64,000 nucleotides of DNA from Metallyticus violacea. Taxonomy: Eukaryota; Arthropoda; Insecta; Mantodea; Metallyticidae. Below are positions 57,580 to 64,000 of this stretch, one piece after another. The DNA is taken from NCBI GenBank assembly GCA_030762175.1, contig CM060846.1, forward strand, positions 178,933,041 to 178,997,040, read 5' to 3'. The first letter of the stretch is position 1, and each line of letters opens with the position of its first letter. The translations under genes and the position numbers were made by a program. The notes beneath the pieces are model-generated. The model saw only the letters and a list, made by a program, of their open reading frames with translations. It had not been told where the DNA came from and made no database searches.

Positions 57580-57935
57580 GCAATAAAAATAACCCCATAA
57601 CAAATAACAAGGGTATAAAGTTCCGCAAACAAAGCACTGTTACTAAAACATAGCCGCAAGAGCGGAAAACACAATAGTCTTGTAATGGTCTGAAATTGTA
57701 TAAATAAACCCCAAAACAAACAACAAGGGTAATATTGACTACAACAAACAAAGATAGTAGTAAAACACACCAGCAAGAGCTGAAAACAAACCATTCCTAT
57801 AAAATTCTAAAATGGTAACAATAAAACCCCAAAACAAATCACAAGGGCAATATGCAACACAACAATTAAAGACTGGATCTAAAACAATTCAGCAAAAGCT
57901 GAAATAACAACAGTCTTAAAATGGTCTAAAAATGT
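57580..57935 (-). repeat. ~117-bp tandem repeat x3 in LINE 3' UTR
   Basis: Starts recognisable by AACCCCATAACAAATAACAA (57,591), AACCCCAAAACAAACAACAA (57,707) and AACCCCAAAACAAATCACAA (57,825), each followed by GGG and a similar downstream block (CAGCAAGAGCTGAAA, AATGGTCT). The third unit overlaps the pol stop at 57,879-57,881. Confidence 0.88.
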
Positions 57936-59113
57936 CGTCATGAGTAAAATGATAAAACCTCCCACCTTGCTCCAAAAACCACAAACACGTATAAAACGGA
58001 GCACTCGCTCAACAGCAACCGCATCATCTGCAAGTAAGTCCTCAATAGAGGACGGCAAACCTAGGCTACGTCTAAAAGCTGCCAGATGATGACATTCAAT
58101 GAAAACGTGACGCACTGGAAAGGGGTGGTCACAGTGAGGGCAAGCTGGAGCTAGTTGACCATTAAAAAGGTGACGATGACTAAAACGGCAATGCTCAATT
58201 CTCAGACGAGCTAAAATTACTTCTTCGCGCCGAACAGCGCGAGAAGAAGTCGGCCTGTTAAAAGAGGCGGATTTACATTCCAAAAGCTTATTGGCGGGTA
58301 TTAAATCCCACTCATCGCGCCAGCGCGAGAGAATGCCTCGCCGTAAAGAATGTTTAAAATCCACAAAATAATTGCAATGCTCGTACTCAGCAGGGTCTAA
58401 CAGGGCGGATTTAGCTGCGATATCTGCGGCCTCATAACCTGGGAGTCCCACATGGCCTGGTACACATAGTAGTGTCACCCTGACGCCAGCGTCGAAAAGA
58501 GTTAACACTACACCCTGGATCTTCTGTACAGCTTATTAAAAGATAAAAGGCCACTCATGGAATCGGAACATACAACACTGTTCCCCAGCCCGTGGTCAGA
58601 AATAAATAAAATCGCCCGATAAATAGCATAAAGATCCGCCATAAAAATAGATGTCACAACGTTTAGACCAAAAATAAAGCCAGCTCCATTAAAAACAAAG
58701 GCACAACTTACTCTTGTGCCAGACTTCGAGCCGTCGGTATATATAAAATTCCAGCCATTAAAAGAAGATATGATCTGGCTAAAAGAACAACGAATAATAT
58801 GTGCTGCGGTCAAAGACTTGGGACAGGACGTAAGCCCAAGGTGAACGGGGGCCTCTGCTGAAAGCCAAGGGGGAGTAGTATTTTCCCCGGCTAGGAAAAA
58901 AGCAGACAATTCCGCGTGCCAAGTCCGCAACAGCTCCTGAAAACCTAAACCAGGAGGTCTAGGATTAAAAGACCGAGCACAATAAAAAGGAGCGAGAGAC
59001 ATTAAAAAACGGCTCATACGCGGGATGATAAAGTTGCACAGGTAATCGACAACCATATGCAGAAAGTTAAAAATCCTTACGATAAAACAACGGAGGTTCT
59101 CCAGACTCCGCAT
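57879..59113 (-). pseudogene. I-like pol: RNase H and C-terminal CCHC
   Basis: Two frames meeting near 58,508. The first (59,113-58,508) carries the RNase H core: YTDGSKSG near 58,745 (first Asp), ADLYAIYRAIL near 58,630 (family has Glu at the second position, here Asp), and VCSDSMS near 58,560 (third Asp). The second (58,508-57,879) carries VPGHVGLPGYEAADIAAKSA near 58,480-58,410, with the H and last Asp region. It then has CPHCDHPFPVRHVFIEC near 58,150-58,100, a C-x2-C-x8-H-x4-C zinc segment. A single frameshift at about 58,505 breaks RNase H in the middle. RNase H in these LINEs removes the RNA strand after target-primed reverse transcription. Confidence 0.9.
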
Positions 59114-59213
59114 ATAAACTTAACACAGGACTGTTGGGAATGCACCAATGGCAACATGGATGCCCCCGTGATGATTGGGGTTAAGGCGACGAAGAACAGA
59201 AGGTCGTGCAGAG

Positions 59214-60215
59214 TCATAAACAACACAGACATAATCCAGTTTGGACCGATTGAAAGAGCGGTATGTACGTAAAAGTAGTCCGGTCAGCACCCCAGGATGT
59301 GCAACTTAAAACACGTAAAATACAAAGAGAACGTTTACAATTGCCTCTGAGTTGTGCTATATGCGATGACCAGCATAATTTTCTGTCAAACACCAAGCCA
59401 AGCAATCTAACTTCGTCTGCGAAAGCAAGAGCGTCTCGGCCAAGATGGAGAGAAGGTGGAGGATACTCCTTACGGCGCCAGAAGTTAATGCAAACGGTCT
59501 TCTCTGCGGAAAAACCGAACCCGTGATTTACAATCCAAGCATACAGGCGGTCGAGAGAACATTGGAGGTGGCGTTCCAAAAGATAGAGGGAAAGATAGAG
59601 GATCTATCTTTTCTCCGAGAGGAAAGATAGATGGCAAAATCGGCAACGAACAACGACGAATGTATTCCTGGTGGTAAAAACTCAGTGACGGAATTAATAA
59701 CAATGGCAAACAGTGTGCAGAGACACTAGATGATCGATTGATGAGCGGTGACGACGAAAACCGTACTGGACGTTCGTCAATAGGTGCCTCGACTCCAACC
59801 ACCACATAAGCCGCCCGTTAATCACGCGTTCCATCACATGCAGACGCAGCTGGTGAGCGAAGTCGGACGATAACTGCAAGGAAGATGTGGGTCCGTTTCA
59901 GGCTTAGGTATAGGTATGACGGTGGCAACTCGCCAAGGCTAGGAAATGTCTCATTACACCAAATAAAATTAAAAGTCTGTAATAAAAAAGCTTTGCCTTT
60001 CGGTGACAAATGTTGCAACATAGCAACATGGATATCATCTGACCCTGGTGCACAGTATCGAGAGTTCGTAAGGGCATACTCCACTTCCCTGGAGGTAAAG
60101 GGGACATTGTAGCAATCCTGCTGGTCGGAGGCAAAAGAGAAGCCCTTCGATTCGACCTGCTCTTTAATAGTGCGAAAAGCAGCAGGATAGTTGTCTGAGC
60201 TCGACACATCAGCAA
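59214..60215 (-). pseudogene. I-like pol: reverse transcriptase, catalytic Asp lost
   Basis: Minus-strand RT spread over three frames. NVPFTSREVEYALTNS and YCAPGSDDIH near 60,100-60,035 precede the fingers, HLSPKGKAFLLQTFNFIWCN follows, then ERVINGRLMWWLESRHLL and VQYGFRRHRSSIDHLVSLH near 59,835-59,720. The active-site motif at 59,637-59,651 reads F-V-A-D-F where F/Y-x-D-D is required, so one catalytic Asp is Ala. The thumb block FSAEKTVCINFWRRKEY lies near 59,510-59,460. Frame changes occur near 59,970, 59,700 and 59,580. It is clearly inactive. Confidence 0.92.
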
Positions 60216-60573
60216 AAGTGCGTCCTAAAATATTGGCGATAACAATCGTAGTAGTAAGCAGTCAATTTGATATCCTATTACCGGGTATAGGCGTAAATCT
60301 TGGTTTGCCTGCAACGCTGCGTAATTGTTCCCAAACCACAGATGAGGGCGTTGTGCGGTTAAAAGAAGCATAAGGAATCCAAGACGCCTTTTTGCTATCC
60401 TTTATTACTCAACGGCATTTAGCGCGCAGCTGTTTATAGCGAATCATGTTTGCGGAAGTGGGATGGTGACGAAAAACACGTCCTCGACGTGCACGCAAAG
60501 CATCCCAGAATTCGTTGACGATCCACCAAGGAACCGGAGAGCGTCGTAGGTAAAACGACGACCGGGGAATTGC

Positions 60574-61390
60574 CTAATCTGCGGCTGTTATGATGACCGT
60601 ACGGAGGTGCTCGATCACGACGTCAATAGATGAAAATTCACACCCTGAAAATTCGGCCATAGATCGAAAAAGAGGCCAGTTCGCCTTTTCAACAAGCAAT
60701 CTTGGCGCGCGCTGGGAATGTGCATGTGGAGAGAGAACCTGTATCTGACACGGAAAATGGTCACTGGAGTATAAATCGGAGAGGACGTACCAGGTAAAAC
60801 TTACAGCAAGTGAATAAAAGGTTAAATCTAAATGTGAAGAACAATGAGTACTGTCAAATATAAAGGTAGGTTGGCCAGTGTTGAGCAGAATGAGATGGTG
60901 GCGGTCGAGAAAGTCTGCCAACATGCTACCCTTGGCACACTCCGTGTTGGAACTCCATAGGGGATGGTGCGAATTAAAATCCCCCAAAAGTAGGAGAGGG
61001 GGTGGTAGCTGAGACAGAAGATTGTCCAGATCAGCTATGGCGGTAGTGACAGACGGAGGTAAATAAACAGTGCAAACAGAAAAACTAAGGCCAGAGAAGT
61101 GAACTGTCGCTGTAGAAGTTTGTAAAGGAGTTTTGAGGTGTAATGAAGTGCTGTACACGTCGTCTCAAATTAAAATTAAAACTCCACCATGTGCGGGAGT
61201 GCCATCTTCGGGAGGTAGATCAAATCTCACTGAAGAGTAACCGTGTAAGGTAAAAGAATCTTGCTTGCGAAGTTTAGTCTCTTGGAGACACACTAGCGGT
61301 GATTCAGTCGATCGCAAAAGTAACTCCTGGTCAGGTCTTCAAATACGGAGTCCACGCACATTCCACGAAGGATAGCCATAGTTAAAACGA
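60574..61390 (-). pseudogene. I-like pol: AP-type endonuclease
   Basis: The best open piece, 61,158-60,574, has VCTVYLPPS, LLLLGDFNSHHPLWSSN near 60,990-60,940 (the G-D-F-N motif with metal/catalytic residues), HLDLTFYS, and SDHFP near 60,755 (catalytic Asp/His). The N-terminal part (61,390-61,160) is in other frames with stops. The domain nicks target DNA to prime reverse transcription. The region 60,573-60,216, linking it to RT, is also open in pieces. Confidence 0.88.
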
Positions 61391-62520
61391 AATAAAATAA
61401 ATAAAAATACCACCTCACTTTTTGCTTGGCCCAGGACGAATCAAGCGTCTTTTTTCAATCGCGTGGGGCTCGGTTATTTGCTCGGAGCAGGCACATCCTG
61501 CCTCCATTCCCTCCTCAGAGGGAGGGCTCTCCTGCTGAGAAGCATTCACCGATTCCAACACCTGGAATCGGTTGGATGTGGGAATAGGCGGTGACAGTGA
61601 CCGCCTAGCGGGTTTGCTCCTATCATGGGAGCGGGACTTCCAAAGTGGAGAAGGGCTCTTTTCCTTCTCTCCCGGAGTTTACCTTTTTAAAAATTCCGTT
61701 CTCGTAAAACTCCTCCTGAACTTAATTTCAGGGGCATTAAGAACTATTGGTTGCGGCTTCACGGTAGAACTAGGAGAACTAGGCGTAGTTGGGATACGTG
61801 TAAAGAAAAGTCGCAGGTCTGCGTACTGCTATCGCCCTCCTTGACCGCAAAATAAGCTGCTGCGCTGTATGTGCCGGTCTTAGGCACAACGGTTTGGCGA
61901 GATTGAAATCGCTTTCGGGCCTCAGTAAAGGAGAGTTTTTCCTTTACCCGGATCTCCTGAATACAGCGCTCCTCTAAAAAACGAGGGCAGTTGTGGAACG
62001 AGGTTGGATGATCACCGCGGCAGTTGACGCAGACGGGAGCGGATGGATATGCTCCCTCATGACTAGCCTGACCACAGGTAGCACAGATGGAAACGGCACT
62101 CTTACAAGATATGCGAGTGTGTCCAAAACGTTGACACTGAAAACATCGCAACGGGCTCGGGATATATGGGCGCACTTCTATTAAATCGTAACCCGCCTTA
62201 TTCCTCTGAGGCAATTCCACCCTGTCAAATGTGAGGAAAAGAGCCCGGGTCGGCTGTAATTCCCCCTCCTTCCTTGCCTATACACGATAAACAGAGGTGA
62301 CCCCTTGGTCTTCCAGACAACTCTGGATTTCCGGGTTGGACATTCCGTCTAGAACATTGGTGGAACCAACTCCTCGCGACGAATTCAATGTCTTATGTTT
62401 CTCAACACGGATGAGATAACCGTGGAGTAGCGTCGCCTTGAGCAATGAGTTCGTTTGAGACAGCCCAAGTGTCTCCATCAAAAGTGATTCGTTACGCAGA
62501 CCTTCGTAAACGACTCACTA
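61391..62520 (-). pseudogene. I-like ORF1: gag-like zinc-knuckle protein
   Basis: Open pieces at 62,481-62,278 and 62,220-61,759. The second has CFQCQRFGHTRISCK (knuckle 1: C-x2-C-x4-H-x4-C), CATCGQASHEG (knuckle 2, last Cys missing) and CVNCRGDHPTSFHNC (knuckle 3 intact), then RFLEERCIQEIRVKEKLSF. This is the usual RNA-binding ORF1 of I/Jockey-type LINEs. A stop near 62,275 and frame changes after 61,760 break it. The C-terminal, Ser/Pro-rich part (61,750-61,430) is not in one frame. Confidence 0.88.
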
Positions 62521-62661
62521 TCTTCAGTACGACTGAGCACTAAGTAGCGAGAAAATGACTTCTCGGATACTTCCTTAAGGTCAACTCTTTTTGTATTCAT
62601 TTGAAAATGCAGAAGGTAAATCCATTTATCATTCAGAAGGGTATAGATGCCATAGGTGGAC

Positions 62662-62711
62662 CAACGGGCTCGGGATATATGGGCGCACTTCTATCAACTC
62701 GTAACCCGCCT
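62662..62711 (-). repeat. 50-bp duplicate of ORF1 segment 62,149-62,198
   Basis: CAACGGGCTCGGGATATATG through GTAACCCGCCT occurs twice in direct orientation, with about two mismatches, 513 bp apart. The sequence beyond on both sides differs. Confidence 0.92.
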
Positions 62712-63050
62712 GGCTCTGGCCTGAACGATGTAACCTCAAGGTCACACCTTCCTGTGGGTTGACAAAGGGCCCCAATCCCCTGCAGAAAGTGAAGAGCTCA
62801 TGCAATGGCCCTTCCCCGGACCTGGCCTTTACCAGGGGATGCGCTCCCGTCTTACATGATAACCCAGTGCTGGGCGTTACGCCGTTACCCAGTCACTTTT
62901 TACCGTGTCAAACACGGGGGCGCCCATCAGATGAAGAACAGGGAAATAGGACGAATAAAAATTAAAATTGAGTTAAAACGGAGTCAAACACGCGTAGCGT
63001 TGACGTGCGGGAGCAGCTCGAGTGCATCGGGGTCCCTACCCCCGTACCCA
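62712..63050. other. GC-richer LINE-associated sequence
   Basis: Probably 5' UTR or ORF1 start of an I-like copy on the minus strand, judged from position and composition. No clear protein motif. Confidence 0.35.
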
Positions 63051-63079
63051 AAAAATTGGGGAGAGGGGGGCGGTTGTGA

Positions 63080-63900
63080 GGTCAACTATGAAGTATGGTG
63101 CCAAAGTCTGGGGGTAGGAAAACACTGAGTATATGTATCAGGTACAAACACAGTTTCTAAAAAGTTACTGCAAGTACGGAGGGGCACAGCAAATTGTGGG
63201 GTTCTTAAAGAGTGTGGTATCTTTAACGAAATTATGAATTTAAAAATAAGGACAATTAAGCATTGATCAGGAATAATACGGGGGATCAAGCTCTTGTCCG
63301 AGCACTTTTGTCTGAGGGAGCAAATTAGAGAATGGTGGGTTGGGCATGAAAAATAAGCAAAGGCTGGAATAAAATTGGAATATACTGTATTTAGTAAAGG
63401 GGAGAGCCTATTGCGCGAAATAGTTGGTAAATAGGTAAAAGATATCTTAGAATATAGACAGACAAAATACTGAGACTCCATACTCAGAAAAAGTATCGCT
63501 TAACCTGAAGGTTGAAATTGATCGGGTGAGGAGGAGGGGTTATTATGTAAATGTCTGTGGTTGTTAAGAAAGAAGTGGTCTCGCATGGCTCAGACTGGGG
63601 GCTTGGAATGGAAATAAAACATTTAAATCTCTTGGGGACAAAATATGCCCACTATACGGAGAAAGCGAAGCCTGGAGGCACATTCTGTCATAATGCAGAG
63701 CAACGCAGCTTTTAATAAATGAGCAATTACCGCCGCAATTTCTAAATTCCAACAGAATTTTGAACGTCTGCCGGGGAGTATTGGTGCATTAGAGGTACTC
63801 ATACAATTCAGGAATATTTCTAGGGAAGACCCGACATAGAAGATTAATGACTGTAAAGAAGTCGGGGAGAGGGGGGGTAAGTGAATGGAAGGTGGGCTCA
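63080..63900 (+). pseudogene. LINE pol C-terminus and 3' tail
   Basis: Plus strand. VNYEVWCQSLGVGKH near 63,083-63,127 and VRRGTANCGVLKECGIF near 63,175-63,225 belong to the post-RT region seen in many arthropod LINEs. KICPLYGESEAWRHILS near 63,640-63,690 is the zinc segment, with the second Cys changed to Tyr and followed by a stop. The tail RGVLVH-RYSY and GKTRHRRLM near 63,770-63,850 matches the 47.6-kb fragment. The 6.5-kb fragment shares the zinc segment. It is 5'-truncated and broken. Confidence 0.75.
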
Positions 63901-63913
63901 AGAGTGTGTTTGT

Positions 63914-63915
63914 TA

Positions 63916-63946
<31 letters not shown>

Positions 63947-63981
63947 TGTATGTATGTATGTATGTATGTATGTATGTATGT
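63914..63981. repeat. (GTAT)n microsatellite
   Basis: About 16 tetranucleotide units, after the LINE 3' tail. Confidence 0.97.
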
Positions 63982-64000
63982 GATTGTTACAATTACGGTA

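Larger units (their letters stand above)
57421..62700 (-). mobile_element. I-like non-LTR retrotransposon, near full length, inactive
   Basis: Minus-strand element of about 5.3 kb with the order ORF1 (zinc knuckles), AP endonuclease, reverse transcriptase, RNase H and C-terminal CCHC. It ends in GGGCGCTAATGACCATAG, GCGCCCTTAAGC and an (ATC)n tail (57,421-57,450). The RNase H domain and simple-repeat tail place it in the I superfamily. Every ORF is interrupted. G+C is higher than in surrounding DNA, as expected of a coding element. The 5' side (62.6-63.05 kb) is rearranged. Confidence 0.9.

Noticed and set aside
57269..57794. 160-codon minus-strand frame over the LINE 3' UTR
   Set aside because: Lies in the tandemly repeated UTR and includes a His run from the GAT tail; not a gene.

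Overview
The window is 64 kb of AT-rich animal DNA, most likely from an arthropod. The reasons are two abundant tRNA-derived SINE families with target-site duplications, several mariner/Tc1-type transposon wrecks, a piggyBac remnant, RNase H-bearing I-like and other non-LTR retrotransposons, and a Polinton/Maverick (adintovirus-like) element. No species can be named from the sequence. I found no intact host protein-coding gene, no true tRNA or rRNA gene and no CRISPR array. The window looks like an intergenic or intronic repeat graveyard in which nearly every recognisable coding stretch is a decayed mobile element.

Layout. 0-8 kb: SINEs inserted among minus-strand non-LTR retrotransposon (LINE) fragments. 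One SINE at 438-740 splits an older open frame, with a 10-bp target-site duplication (TSD). 8.33-17.37 kb: a degraded, internally shortened Polinton/Maverick. It has inverted terminal repeats of about 1.3-1.8 kb and an inner cluster of perfect TGACGTCA (CRE) sites in each. A minus-strand virion module holds a pX-like minor virion protein, a major capsid protein and an adenain-type protease. The capsid and protease frames overlap as ATGA. A ~125-bp tandem array inside it was later hit by a SINE and by a GC-rich insert. No DNA polymerase B or integrase was recognised, so the copy looks non-autonomous. 17.4-24 kb: low-complexity DNA, a SINE, a mariner (minus), a foldback hairpin, and a second mariner (plus) with degenerate terminal repeats. 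24-29 kb: mostly unassigned AT-rich DNA, one LINE 3' end with an (AAT)n tail and two SINEs. 29.8-30.5 and 42.25-43.07 kb: two inverted-orientation copies of an unnamed MITE-like element homologous along their whole length. 31-42 kb: SINEs, an X-box-like motif at 37.29 kb and a Tc1/mariner-like remnant near 40 kb. 44-52.6 kb: piggyBac remnant, two LINE reverse-transcriptase remnants (one fused to a SINE head) and another DDE transposase remnant. 52.7-54.7 kb: an internally deleted DDE transposon with good terminal repeats, then a mariner remnant. 57.42-62.7 kb: a nearly full-length but dead I-like LINE (zinc-knuckle ORF1, endonuclease, RT, RNase H), with tandem repeats in its 3' UTR. 63-64 kb: the 3' part of another LINE and a tetranucleotide repeat.

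The most interesting object is the Polinton relic. It carries a recognisable capsid-module gene order, regulatory-looking CRE clusters in its terminal repeats, and nested insertions that give a relative chronology. The paired MITE copies and a SINE-head/LINE chimera at 47.25 kb are the next most useful observations.
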